DNA of 39,215 nt, taken from the NCBI GenBank assembly GCA_002083775.1, contig MTEI01000022.1, positions 1 to 39,215 of the forward strand. The letters are read 5' to 3'. Positions 23,762 through 31,896 of the stretch are shown here, piece after piece. Position 1 is the first letter of the stretch, and the number at the start of each line of letters is the position of its first letter. The DNA comes from Rhodoferax ferrireducens. Lineage in GTDB: Bacteria > Pseudomonadota > Gammaproteobacteria > Burkholderiales > Burkholderiaceae_C. The position numbers were made by a program, and so were the translations under genes. The notes beneath the pieces are model-generated. The model saw only the letters and a list, made by a program, of their open reading frames with translations, was not told the DNA's origin and did not search any database.

Positions 23762-24538
23762 ATGAAACCGCTTATCCGCTATGCCCGCCAGGGATGCACC
23801 GCCATGGTGATTGTTGCTGCGGCCATGGCCAAGATGGCTTTGGCCGCTGAGCCGGTAGCCCCCTCGCCTGTACAGACACAGGTGCACACACTCGACGGCC
23901 ACCACGTCACGCTGGACGTGTACCCGAGCGCCGACCCACCGCGCGGGGCAGCCATCCTCTCACATGGCTTCACGCGCAGCCGACGCACCTTGGCAGGTCA
24001 TGCGCAGGCGCTGGCCAATGCCGGTGTGCTGACGTTGACGCCGGACCTGCCCTGCACCTTCGACTTCCGCTGCAACGCCCGGGCCCTGGCCGCGTTGATA
24101 GGCTTACTGCGTACCGGCGGAACCTTCGGTGCGCCGGTTGAGAAGGTGATGCTCGTGGGCTTCTCAGCCGGAGGGTTATCCAGCCTTCTGGCGGCAGACT
24201 CGCCGGGCGTAGTTGGCTTCGTCGGATTGGACCCGTTCGACCGCACGATGCCGGGCGAATCTGAGCGACTGGGTCTGGCGGCAGCCGGTCGGCTTCGTAC
24301 CGAAGCGCTGCTGCTGCGGGCACCACCGTCGCGCTGTAACGCTGAAGCCGTGGCGGCGCCTTGGGGCCATGCGCTGCCTTCGCTATGGCGCGACGAGTTG
24401 ATCGCAGGTGCTTCCCATTGCGACTTCGAGTCGCCTAGCGACTGGAATTGTCGCCTGGCCTGCGGCGATACCGACCCGATTCGCCAGCAGCGGGTACGTC
24501 AGGGGTTGATGGACGCCGCGACGCGCTGGTTGCACTGA
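23762..24538 (+). CDS. Periplasmic alpha/beta hydrolase
   Basis: A 258-residue protein starting MKPLIRYARQGCTAM at ATG 23762, with a hydrophobic signal segment and likely cleavage at ALAAEP. The alpha/beta-hydrolase core has the oxyanion strand AAILSHGFTRSRRT, the nucleophile elbow GFSAGGLSS, an Asp-containing strand (GFVGLDPFDR), and a late histidine in AGASHCDFESPSDWNC. Several cysteines (CTFDFRC, CDF..., NCRLAC) could form disulphides in the periplasm. The substrate is unknown; relatives are dienelactone hydrolase- or chlorophyllase-like. It is not obviously linked to phosphonate use. Confidence 0.75.
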   Translation: MKPLIRYARQGCTAMVIVAAAMAKMALAAEPVAPSPVQTQVHTLDGHHVTLDVYPSADPPRGAAILSHGFTRSRRTLAGHAQALANAGVLTLTPDLPCTFDFRCNARALAALIGLLRTGGTFGAPVEKVMLVGFSAGGLSSLLAADSPGVVGFVGLDPFDRTMPGESERLGLAAAGRLRTEALLLRAPPSRCNAEAVAAPWGHALPSLWRDELIAGASHCDFESPSDWNCRLACGDTDPIRQQRVRQGLMDAATRWLH

Positions 24539-24642
24539 TCCGATCGCTCGGGAGGTCGTGGGGTCAAGCTCTGCTTTTAGCCCCGTGGCTTGAGGCCTTG
24601 GTTCGTAGACATCAGTGACCCATCTGTCGGAACCATTCATGG

Positions 24643-25209
24643 CTACCAGTGCTCGCTGCCTGGTTCGCCCTTGAATGGGCCAACCAGCTCCGGGGTAATC
24701 CAGCCGCCGTAAAAGCCGCCGGGCTGGTGCCTCACTCGGGCACCATCGATTTGGCAATTCAGATTCGCCGGATAAAAAGCCACGCAGTCGGCCAAAATTT
24801 CGGCACCTGCCAGCGGCTTTGGGTAACTCCAAGCCACGCGGGGCAGGCGGCTTTCGCTAGACACCAGGCTCCAATACGTTGCAGGCCCTTTCCATTCACA
24901 AAACGATCCCCCACCAGCAGCTTCCAACAGGTGTTTTGCGACGTCGTCCCAGGGCAAGTAAACACTTGGCGGGTGAGAGGTCTCCAAAACGAGTACGGCG
25001 CGATGCGTACGGGCTACCTCCACTTCTCCCCAGTGCACCACCACTTCTCGGGTGTCCTGCACCAACCGCGGTGGACGCGGGAAATCCCACACAGATACCT
25101 GGCCCGGCCCCGGTGGCGTGGCGAAAGTCGGGCGTGTCTGGCCCTGCCACTTCGATTGCTGCCGTGCAATGCGAATCCAATCAGGTAGTTCGTCCATGAG
25201 TGCCGTCAT
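24643..25209 (-). CDS. DUF427 family protein
   Basis: A 188-residue protein from ATG 25209 (MTALMDELPDWIRIARQQ), with AAGGG just ahead; the frame extends to a TTG at 25236. It has the DUF427 beta-barrel signature: VSVWDFPRPPRLVQDTREVVVHWGEVEVARTHRAVLVLETSHPPSVYLPWDD and, after it, GGSFCEWKGPATYWSL and the ending AWSYPKP...FYP. The family is widespread in Actinobacteria and Proteobacteria; function has not been established. It is an isolated gene. Confidence 0.88.
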   Translation of the reverse strand: MTALMDELPDWIRIARQQSKWQGQTRPTFATPPGPGQVSVWDFPRPPRLVQDTREVVVHWGEVEVARTHRAVLVLETSHPPSVYLPWDDVAKHLLEAAGGGSFCEWKGPATYWSLVSSESRLPRVAWSYPKPLAGAEILADCVAFYPANLNCQIDGARVRHQPGGFYGGWITPELVGPFKGEPGSEHW

Positions 25210-25236
25210 CCCTTGGTTGTCTTCATTGGATTTCAA

Positions 25237-25584
25237 TACGCCAAGTCTGACTTTACCGCTTGCGTCCGGCCGTTCAATGTATCCGCACTTGCATTACCGT
25301 GGCAGTCAGGCCAAAGTTGGGCGGCCTTTCGGACGCGATTTCATTTTTCAAATGTCCATTCTCTGTTCTCTGTCGCGACCACCTACCAATTTTCACTTGC
25401 AAACCACCCCCGCGTAAGTTGTTGATTTCATTGAAAGTGGTCTCTTGAATAGTCAAGAGGGTCACTGAGAACAGAGAGAAGAAAAGGGGGAATTGGGCCA
25501 AAAACGGTCGAAAATGCCCAAATTTGATAGCGGAATTATCAAGAGGAAATTCACGTAAGTGCGCGTCACCATTGAGTTTTTAGA
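25237..25584. other. Intergenic region with nested inverted repeats
   Basis: About 350 bases with no credible coding. TTCTCTGTTCTC near 25354-25366 is complementary, with a 2-base slip, to GAGAACAGAGAGAA near 25467-25480. Inside this long-range pairing lies a 7-bp hairpin CTCTTGA/TCAAGAG (25442-25459). The stretch is AT-rich and A-tracts follow. It may encode a small RNA or be an IS remnant; I recognise neither. Confidence 0.4.
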
Positions 25585-25622
25585 CGAAAAAAAAGCCCAA
25601 CTGAAAAGAGTTGGGCTTTTTG
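25585..25622 (-). terminator. Terminator of ssrA
   Basis: A stem of AAAGCCCAACT (25592-25602) with AGTTGGGCTTT (25609-25619) is flanked by A-tracts on the left, which are a T-run on the minus strand. It sits just past the 3' CCA of the leftward tmRNA. The T-run on the right would allow it to work in both directions. Confidence 0.8.
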
Positions 25623-25626
25623 TATA

Positions 25627-26003
25627 TGGTGGAGCTGGCGGGATTTGAACCCGCGTCCGCAAACCTTCTTCGAACAGTTCTACATGTGTAGCCGTCTGAT
25701 TTGGATCTCGCTTTTCACATCGCGCAGTGGCACGCTATGCAAATCGCCAGCAACCTATTTTCTTGATCTGCCCTAAGTTACCCAAGGCAGACCCAGCCGA
25801 ATGAAATTACCCCACAGCCTGGATAGCTTGCGCCGCCCTTGCCCAGCCTATCGGCTTGCTGTTGTGAGGCTCACCTGCAATTAAGCAGCGAGTGCGAAAC
25901 GTTCGTCGTTTGCAGTTAGTTTTTTTGAATCAGTTTTACGAGCGCATTCAGCTCGACATGCCCTGCTGCGCGTCCGAATCCACGTCGAAACCAGTGCAGC
26001 CCC
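25627..26003 (-). ncRNA. ssrA: tmRNA (one-piece)
   Basis: The tRNA-like ends are clear on the minus strand: 5' GGGGCTG pairs with CAGCTCC before ACCA, and GGTTCAAATCC is the T-loop. The tag reading frame (25881-25913) is GCA AAC GAC GAA CGT TTC GCA CTC GCT GCT TAA, giving ANDERFALAA. The 377-nt length and tag fit a betaproteobacterial tmRNA. With SmpB it rescues stalled ribosomes and marks the peptide for proteolysis. A -10-like TAAAAT (minus strand, 26013-26018) overlaps the stop codon of the upstream gph gene. Confidence 0.97.
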
Positions 26004-26015
26004 AAGCCGACCATT

Positions 26016-26699
26016 TTAGGGCTTGGCGATCAATTGCAAGAGCTCGCCGGCAGAATTAATCGTGGCATGGGCGCCCCACTCGCCTGTGTCAGCTTTTTGA
26101 CCCAGGTAACCATAGGTCACGGCCACGGTTTTCATGCCCGCAGCAAGCCCCGCAACGATGTCACGCTCATCATCACCCACGTACACACAGTGTTCCGGCG
26201 CCACCTTCAGGCGTTTGGCGGCTTCCAGCAGCGGCATCGGGTGCGGTTTGGCGTGCGGAGTGGTATCGCCACTGATGATGGTACCTGCTGATGCAAACAG
26301 GGGCATTGAACCAGTGAGCGGGATGGTGAACCGTGCCGCCTTGTTGGTCACCACACCCCAGGACAAGCCGCGCGACAGCAACACGCCCAGCATGTCCTGC
26401 ACGCCGGGAAAAATCAGGGTGTTTTGCGTCATGCGTTGCTCGTAGGTCACAAAAAACTCTTCTCGCAGCGTCATGAAGTCCGGATGGTCTGGCGCCATAC
26501 CAAAGGCAATGCCTAGCATGCCCCTGGCACCTGCTCCCGCCATAGGGCGGTAATGCGCCAAAGGAAGGGATGGCAAGCCGCGAGCAGTGCGCATCTGATC
26601 TGCGGCAGCACCCAGATCGGGGGCACTGTCAATCAGCGTGCCGTCCAGGTCAAACAGCACCGCCTGAACATTGGCGAAAAGCTGGGTGTCAGCAGTCAC
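26016..26699 (-). CDS. gph: HAD-family phosphoglycolate phosphatase
   Basis: A 227-residue HAD hydrolase. The frame is open to 26975, inside ubiG, but the family start is near AVLFDLDGTL; the best in-frame start is GTG 26699, eight bases after the ubiG stop. Motif I is FDLDGTLIDSAPD, motif II VVTNKAAR, motif III lysine in KPHPMPLLEAA, and motif IV VGDDERDIVAG, with a Gph-type alpha-helical cap between I and II. It removes phosphate from 2-phosphoglycolate; in Comamonadaceae this gene regularly follows ubiG. The two genes form an operon. Confidence 0.9.
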   Translation of the reverse strand: MTADTQLFANVQAVLFDLDGTLIDSAPDLGAAADQMRTARGLPSLPLAHYRPMAGAGARGMLGIAFGMAPDHPDFMTLREEFFVTYEQRMTQNTLIFPGVQDMLGVLLSRGLSWGVVTNKAARFTIPLTGSMPLFASAGTIISGDTTPHAKPHPMPLLEAAKRLKVAPEHCVYVGDDERDIVAGLAAGMKTVAVTYGYLGQKADTGEWGAHATINSAGELLQLIAKP

Positions 26700-26707
26700 A
26701 GCCTGGC

Positions 26708-27418
26708 TCAGGCTGTCTTTCGCGCCGCCAGCATGTAGTTGACGCTGGTGTCGGTGTTCAACCAAAAACGCTTGGTGAACGGGTTGTAAGACAAACCACG
26801 GCTGTGCGATACCGTTAGCCCCGCATTGCGGCAAAAGCCTGCCAGTTCGCTTGGGCGCAGCAGCTTGGCGTATTCGTGGGTGCCACGTGGCACCATGTTT
26901 AGCACATACTCGGCACCAAAAATCGCCATCACAAACGATTTGGGGTTGCGGTTGATGGTGGAGAAAAACACCCAACCACCCGGTTTGACCAATGCCGCAC
27001 AGGCCTGGACCACAGAAGCCGGGTCTGGCACGTGTTCCAGCATTTCCATGCAGGTCACAGCGTCAAAGCTCTCTGGCTGCTCGGCGGCCATGGCTTCAGC
27101 GCTAATCTCGCGGTACTGCACGTTGGGCGTTTGTGCGTCCAGCGCGTGCAACTGCGCTACCCGCAGCACCTTGGTCGACAAATCAATCCCGGTGGCAGTT
27201 GCGCCTGACCGGGCAATGGCATCGGTCAGGATCCCGCCGCCACAACCGACATCCAGCACATTCAGATTATTCAGGGGGCACAGGCCATTGATCCAGCCCA
27301 ATCGCAAAGGGTTGATCTGGTGCAAGGCACGCATTTCGCCTTCAGCATCCCACCAGTGGAGAGCCAGTTCAGAAAAACGGGCGAGTTCAGCGGCATCGGC
27401 ATTGAGTGTGGTGTTCAT
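26708..27418 (-). CDS. ubiG: Ubiquinone biosynthesis O-methyltransferase UbiG
   Basis: A 236-residue class I SAM methyltransferase from ATG 27418 (MNTTLNADAAELARFSELA); the frame extends to 27454 without conservation. HWWDAEGEMRALHQINPLRL is the UbiG-specific N-terminal signature, and VLDVGCGGGIL the SAM-binding loop. The EMLEHVPDP and GGWVFFSTINRN segments follow in order. It methylates both hydroxyl groups during ubiquinone synthesis. It is the first gene of the ubiG-gph pair. Confidence 0.96.
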   Translation of the reverse strand: MNTTLNADAAELARFSELALHWWDAEGEMRALHQINPLRLGWINGLCPLNNLNVLDVGCGGGILTDAIARSGATATGIDLSTKVLRVAQLHALDAQTPNVQYREISAEAMAAEQPESFDAVTCMEMLEHVPDPASVVQACAALVKPGGWVFFSTINRNPKSFVMAIFGAEYVLNMVPRGTHEYAKLLRPSELAGFCRNAGLTVSHSRGLSYNPFTKRFWLNTDTSVNYMLAARKTA

Positions 27419-27476
27419 GGGCCAATTATCGGAAATTTGATTTGGACAAGACAAGGTACACCAGGGGTACCCCTAA

Positions 27477-27505
27477 AAAACAAAACCCACCGCGAAGGTG
27501 GGTTT
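27477..27505 (-). terminator. Terminator of the HiPIP gene
   Basis: A 9-bp stem AAACCCACC (27483-27491) with GGTGGGTTT (27497-27505) and loop GCGAA. On the minus strand the stem is followed by TTGTTTTTTAGG, a U-run. It is 19 bp past the HiPIP stop. Confidence 0.85.
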
Positions 27506-27523
27506 GAGGGTTGCCAGAAAGGC

Positions 27524-27829
27524 TTAGGCCTTCTTGGCGTAGGCGCTGCACCAGCCTTTAGCAGTGACTTCCTTGGCGGGGAACAGAGGGCAGCCGCCGG
27601 ATGTAGAACCAGCTTTACCTTGGTACAAAGCGCAGTTGCTGCACATTTGATCTTTGGTGTGCTTGGGATACTTGGCGCCATCCGCCTTGGTGGTGTCAGC
27701 AACATAGCCCAAGCTCTTGGCGTTGGCGTCTGTTTCAGCAACCATGGGGGCAGCGGCCATAGCCACGCCAGAAGCCAGAGCGCTGGTACCGATCACTGAT
27801 TGCAGAATAAATACGCGACGATTTGTCAT
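27524..27829 (-). CDS. High-potential iron-sulfur protein (HiPIP)
   Basis: A 101-residue protein with a twin-arginine-type signal peptide (NRRVFILQS, hydrophobic stretch, cleavage near AMAAAP). The mature part carries the four cluster cysteines in C-SN-C, GG-C-PLF and KGW-C-SAY, with the family residues KYPKHTKDQMCSNCALYQGK. HiPIPs carry electrons in the periplasm between the bc1 complex and oxidases or photosynthetic reaction centres and are common in Rhodoferax-like bacteria. It is a single gene with its own terminator. Confidence 0.95.
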   Translation of the reverse strand: MTNRRVFILQSVIGTSALASGVAMAAAPMVAETDANAKSLGYVADTTKADGAKYPKHTKDQMCSNCALYQGKAGSTSGGCPLFPAKEVTAKGWCSAYAKKA

Positions 27830-27953
27830 AGGTTTGTTTCCTGAGTAGTTGATAGAACTGCCGCTGTTACACCTTGATTGCAGCTGCGAGCGATATTGTG
27901 AACCCTGTCGGGCCGAAAGTCATTGCGATCCGTCAAATATCCCATTAAATAAG

Positions 27954-28979
27954 TCAGATGTGAATAAGCGCACACTTTTCAAACTCAGCCTTCAAGGCGT
28001 TCACGACCGGCTGGCTCAAACGGTTGCCCACTTGTGACACCACCTTACCCGCACATTGGTTCGCCAACAATGCAGCTTGGGCATGGCTGTGGCCATGGGT
28101 CACCGCATAGAGGAACGCGCCGGCAAACATGTCGCCCGCACCATTGGTGTCGACCGCTTTCACTTTGACCGCTGGCACCTCAATCACTTCCTCGCCTTCA
28201 AGCACTAGGCAGCCTTTGGCGCTACGCGTCAAGCAGACCACCCTTGCCTGCTGGCTAAGCTGTCGGCAGATCTGTGCCAGGTCGGTGCTGGCGCACCAAA
28301 CCTGGGCTTCTTCCTCATTGCAGAACAGATAGTCCAGCTTACCGGTTTCTGCATTGCCAACCATGGCCTCCAGCCCGGCGCGACAAAAGTTGATCATGGT
28401 CATGTCGCTCAGCGTGGTGGCCAGCGCCACACCGGCTTCAACGGCGACTTTGCGGCCTTTGATGGCGGCGTCCAGCCCGGTGGGCGAGGCGGCCAGGTAG
28501 CCTTCCATGTAATACACCTTGGACTTGGCGATGTCATGCGGGTGCAAGGCGGTGGCATCAATGTCAGCCGTGGCGCCCAGAAAGGTGCTCATACTGCGCT
28601 CAGCGTCTGGCGTCACCATGACCAGGCAGACACCGGTTTGCCCCTCGGGTGCACGGGTGTGGGTGAGATTGGTGGCCACACCGTGGCTGAGCAAATCCTG
28701 GGTGTAAAAATCACCCAGTTCATCGTCGGCCACGCGACAAGAGTAAAACGCCTTGCCGCCCAACTGGGCTACCGCCACCACCGTGTTACCCGCCGAGCCG
28801 CCGCCGGTGCGGTGTACCGGCAGGCCATAGACGTGGCTGAGCAGTTCGGCACGGCGGGCCGAGTCAATCAGCGTCATGTGGCGTTTTTCCACGCCAGCGG
28901 TTTGCAGCTGCGCCTCAGACACCTCGTACTGCGAGTCCACCAGCGCGTTGCCGATGGCATAAACATCATGGTGACTCAT
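27954..28979 (-). CDS. PfkB-family adenosine kinase
   Basis: A 341-residue sugar/nucleoside kinase. The N-terminus MSHHDVYAIGNALVDSQYEV, the GGGSAGNTVVAVAQLGG substrate-binding motif and the catalytic DTNGAGDMFAGAFLYAVTHG (Asp as base) identify the PfkB family, and the overall pattern fits bacterial adenosine kinase. It phosphorylates adenosine or a related nucleoside with ATP. It begins 2 bp after the fpr stop and is thus the third gene of the AOR-fpr operon. Confidence 0.88.
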   Translation of the reverse strand: MSHHDVYAIGNALVDSQYEVSEAQLQTAGVEKRHMTLIDSARRAELLSHVYGLPVHRTGGGSAGNTVVAVAQLGGKAFYSCRVADDELGDFYTQDLLSHGVATNLTHTRAPEGQTGVCLVMVTPDAERSMSTFLGATADIDATALHPHDIAKSKVYYMEGYLAASPTGLDAAIKGRKVAVEAGVALATTLSDMTMINFCRAGLEAMVGNAETGKLDYLFCNEEEAQVWCASTDLAQICRQLSQQARVVCLTRSAKGCLVLEGEEVIEVPAVKVKAVDTNGAGDMFAGAFLYAVTHGHSHAQAALLANQCAGKVVSQVGNRLSQPVVNALKAEFEKCALIHI

Positions 28980-28981
28980 GT

Positions 28982-29755
28982 TTATTGCTCCACAAAAGCG
29001 CGTTCAACGACAAAGTCGCCCGGCTTGGTAGTGTTGCCTTCCAGAAAGCCACGGCTTTCCAGCAGGTGCTTCATGTCTTTGAGCAGCGCCGGGCTGCCGC
29101 ACAACATGGCACGGTCATATTCCGGATCGAACTTGGGCAGGCCCAAGTCTTTTTGCAGCTTGCCGGATTCCAGCAAGGTGGTGATGCGGCCCTGGTTTTT
29201 GAAGGGCTCGCGTGTCACGGTCGGGTAGTAAAGCAATTGCGCAGTGACCATGTCGCCCAGAAACTCATGGTCTGGGAGCTCAGTTGTCAAATACTCGTTG
29301 TAGGCCAGTTCAGCCACCTCGCGCACGCCGTGCACCAGAATGACTTTTTCAAACTTCTCGTAGGTTTCGGGGTCGCGAATGATGCTCAAAAACGGTGCCA
29401 GGCCGGTGCCGGTACCAAACAGATACAGGTTTTTGCCCGGTAGCAGGTAGTCAATCAGCAAGGTGCCGGTGGGCTTTTTGCCCACCACAATCTTGTCGCC
29501 CACCTGTATGTGCTGCAGTTTGGACGTGAGCGGGCCGTCTTGCACCTTGATGCTCAAAAACTCCAAATGGTCTTCGTAGTTGGGGCTGACGATGCTGTAG
29601 GCGCGCAGCAGCGGCTTGCCTTCCACCCGCAGGCCGATCATGGTGAAGTGGCCGTTGGAGAAACGCAGCGCCTGGTCCCGCGTGGTGGTAAAGCTGAAAA
29701 GGCGGTCAGTCCAGTGGTTCACGCTCAAAACAGTTTCATTCAAAAATGCGCTCAT
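28982..29755 (-). CDS. fpr: Ferredoxin--NADP+ reductase
   Basis: A 257-residue flavoprotein from ATG 29755 (MSAFLNETVLSVNHWTD); upstream frame to 29926 is not conserved. FAD motif RAYSIVSP, the NADP-binding GTGTGLAPFLSIIRD and the C-terminal AMLCGSPALLKDMKHLLESRGFLEG are characteristic of bacterial Fpr subclass I/II. It moves electrons between NADPH and ferredoxin or flavodoxin. Its start is 38 bp from the aldehyde oxidoreductase stop, so the two are co-transcribed, and it may recycle the ferredoxin that the oxidoreductase reduces. Confidence 0.94.
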   Translation of the reverse strand: MSAFLNETVLSVNHWTDRLFSFTTTRDQALRFSNGHFTMIGLRVEGKPLLRAYSIVSPNYEDHLEFLSIKVQDGPLTSKLQHIQVGDKIVVGKKPTGTLLIDYLLPGKNLYLFGTGTGLAPFLSIIRDPETYEKFEKVILVHGVREVAELAYNEYLTTELPDHEFLGDMVTAQLLYYPTVTREPFKNQGRITTLLESGKLQKDLGLPKFDPEYDRAMLCGSPALLKDMKHLLESRGFLEGNTTKPGDFVVERAFVEQ

Positions 29756-29793
29756 GGATGGCCTTGAAGTAACGAGGAAAAAGGAACGCGAGT

Positions 29794-31830
29794 TTAAAGG
29801 GCGCGCTGCTGTGCTGGCGTGCGTGCGGTTGCTATGGCATCCGGGCCGGCAGCGAAGGTGGTTTCTTGGGATTGTTTGATGGCTTGCCAGAAAGTACGCG
29901 CCAGTTCCTTGGCTTGTGCAGGACACAGATCAGCCGCATCACCCAGCACGGATGGTGCTGTCTCAGGGTGCAAGGGATCGTGCTGGACAAAATCTGCCAG
30001 CTTGGTCACCGAGGTGTTGTCCTCTGCCAGCCAGCGGATGTAGTTGGCAAACATGTCGGCCATGCGCTCGGTTTCCCACGGCACACTCTTGCTGGTTTCC
30101 AGCGCGTTGATCTGGCGTGCCAGCTCGAAATGGTGCTCTTTGAAGTCAACGTCCAGCCCCAGCATTTCCTTGGCGAGCACGCTGGTCAGCGACTCGCTCC
30201 ACTGGCGGTGGAAGCGGCACATGCCAATGTTGTCGTTGAACAACTCATAGACCATGCGCTCCACATTGCGGCCACCGAGCTCTTGCGGGCTGAGCACATT
30301 GGCACCGTAAAACACGTAATACTTGCCCATGATGGGCATGGGGCTGGCCATGCCGGGCACGTAATACTGGTTGGGCACCATGCAACCCGCCTGCCCGTGC
30401 GACAAAAACACCGCCCGCTCGCCCGGCAGGGTTTGCGGGTGCAGACGGTTCATTTCATGGGCAGCGTGGCGAATTCCCGTGCGGAACAAATGCGCTGCCG
30501 GGTTGAACAGAATGGCCTGGATGAGCGCCACCGCGTAGCGGGCGTTGAGCATGCTGTCGCCCACGATATCAAAGTCTGCCCGCTCGGCTGTGAAACGGTC
30601 AAAACGCAGGGCGCTGCGGGGCGGGAAACCAAAATCTTCCGGCTCGATCAGCCCATCGGCCACACATTCCATGATCCAGGCCAGCATGCCGCCAATCTGG
30701 ATGGCATCAAAGCCCATGGCATCGGCGTGGTCGTTGAGCAACTCGGCGGCCCGTTGGTCAAACACGCCCACCTGTGGCCCCAGCGTGTGGTAAGGCTCGT
30801 AATCCTTTTTATAAGGGCCGTTCATCTTCTTGCAGGCCACACCGCAGGGCTCGCCGCAATGCTTGAAGCTCTTGGTGGCAATGGTTTCTTCGTTGTACTG
30901 CTTGAGGTAGTGGTCAACGATGAAGGTCTGGTGCTGCTTGAGCCGCTCGGCCTTGGGCGCATAGACCGAGCGGTAGTTGAAGCTCAGAATCTTGTCGCCC
31001 ATGGCGTGGTAGTTGGAACCAAAAGTGCCACCGGTCTCGGTTTTGGGGTCCATGGCGTATTTGGCGGTCATCGCCCGATCGACCTTGATGGCCCGGTCGC
31101 CAAAATGTTCGACAAAGTACGGGTCATAGTCTTTTGCGCCCGGCACGTCTGGCTCGATGTGGTGACCGCCGAACATGCAGCCCACCAGGTTGTGCTGCTG
31201 AAAAAGATGGCTGCCCATGCCACCGCGGCCACACCAGTCGGTCACATGCGTGACCACGCCTTTATCGACCGGGTTGGAAACAATGGCACCTTCCACTGTC
31301 ATCTGGCTGACCGGTCCAACCACAAATGAGCGCACCTGCTTGGGCGGGTATTCAGCGCCCCAGCGCTCCAGCAGCGCCTGCTGCAGGGCAAAAATACCGA
31401 CCAGCTTGCTGCCATTGGGTGCCGTGTGACCCTGCCAAATGGTCTCAAAGTCTGGCAGCGGCTCCAGCCGGACCTGAACCTGGCCATCGACGTTGTTGAG
31501 CAACAGCACGCTCGGCACGGCTGCGCGCCCGGTAATGCGCACGTAATTGACACCCACATGTTTGAAGGCATAGGCCGCGCCGCCCATGGACGAGATGTAA
31601 AACCCGTCCCACTGCGGGCTGTGGCCGCAAAACACCAGCCTACGCGAACCGTTGAGCGGGCTGGTGGCGAACATGCCTTCGCCAAAGGTGAGCACCTCGC
31701 GGTCTTCACCGTAAGCGCGCCAACCGTAATCCACCGGGCCGTAAATGCCGCTGTCTGGCGCAATATCGTGCACCGAAAAAGCCAACGGACTCAGGTCGAT
31801 ACGCAGCTCGTTTTGCTTGTGGGTTTTCAT
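29794..31830 (-). CDS. Tungsten-dependent aldehyde:ferredoxin oxidoreductase family protein
   Basis: A 678-residue AOR-family protein. The N-terminal tungstopterin domain includes SPLNGSRRLVFCGHSPQWDGFYISSMGGAAYAFKHVGVNYVRITGRA. The Fe4S4 ligands appear as C325, C329, C333 in KHCGEPCGVACKK and C538 in NDNIGMCRFHRQW. The usual spacing of the first pair in archaeal AOR is C-x2-C; here it is C-x3-C. The family oxidises aldehydes to acids and reduces ferredoxin with a tungsten bis-pyranopterin cofactor. It heads the AOR-fpr-adenosine kinase operon, immediately behind palindromic repeat B. The substrate is not known. Confidence 0.88.
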   Translation of the reverse strand: MKTHKQNELRIDLSPLAFSVHDIAPDSGIYGPVDYGWRAYGEDREVLTFGEGMFATSPLNGSRRLVFCGHSPQWDGFYISSMGGAAYAFKHVGVNYVRITGRAAVPSVLLLNNVDGQVQVRLEPLPDFETIWQGHTAPNGSKLVGIFALQQALLERWGAEYPPKQVRSFVVGPVSQMTVEGAIVSNPVDKGVVTHVTDWCGRGGMGSHLFQQHNLVGCMFGGHHIEPDVPGAKDYDPYFVEHFGDRAIKVDRAMTAKYAMDPKTETGGTFGSNYHAMGDKILSFNYRSVYAPKAERLKQHQTFIVDHYLKQYNEETIATKSFKHCGEPCGVACKKMNGPYKKDYEPYHTLGPQVGVFDQRAAELLNDHADAMGFDAIQIGGMLAWIMECVADGLIEPEDFGFPPRSALRFDRFTAERADFDIVGDSMLNARYAVALIQAILFNPAAHLFRTGIRHAAHEMNRLHPQTLPGERAVFLSHGQAGCMVPNQYYVPGMASPMPIMGKYYVFYGANVLSPQELGGRNVERMVYELFNDNIGMCRFHRQWSESLTSVLAKEMLGLDVDFKEHHFELARQINALETSKSVPWETERMADMFANYIRWLAEDNTSVTKLADFVQHDPLHPETAPSVLGDAADLCPAQAKELARTFWQAIKQSQETTFAAGPDAIATARTPAQQRAL

Positions 31831-31840
31831 GGTTTATATA

Positions 31841-31892
31841 AGAAATTGGCCTCTAGCCCTTATAGATAAAGGGCTAGCAGCTATCAACTATG
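31841..31892 (-). repeat. Copy B of the dispersed AT-rich palindromic element
   Basis: On the minus strand: TTGATAGCTGCTAGCCC, short centre, then ATAAGGGCTAGAGGCC. The inner arms TAGCCCTTTAT/ATAAGGGCTA are almost perfectly complementary. It fills the gap between the alaS stop and the start of the AOR gene. Confidence 0.85.
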
Positions 31893-31896
31893 AAGT

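Noticed and set aside
25462..25662. Minus-strand ORF starting MRTRVQIPPAPP
   Set aside because: The peptide derives from the T-arm/acceptor region of tmRNA and its terminator, not from a gene.
26708..26975. Extended N-terminus of gph running into ubiG
   Set aside because: It overlaps UbiG coding in another frame and lacks conservation; GTG 26699 explains the family start.
29866..31329. 487-residue plus-strand frame opposite the aldehyde oxidoreductase
   Set aside because: Antisense to an unambiguous AOR; Val/His-rich composition is the mirror of its codon usage.
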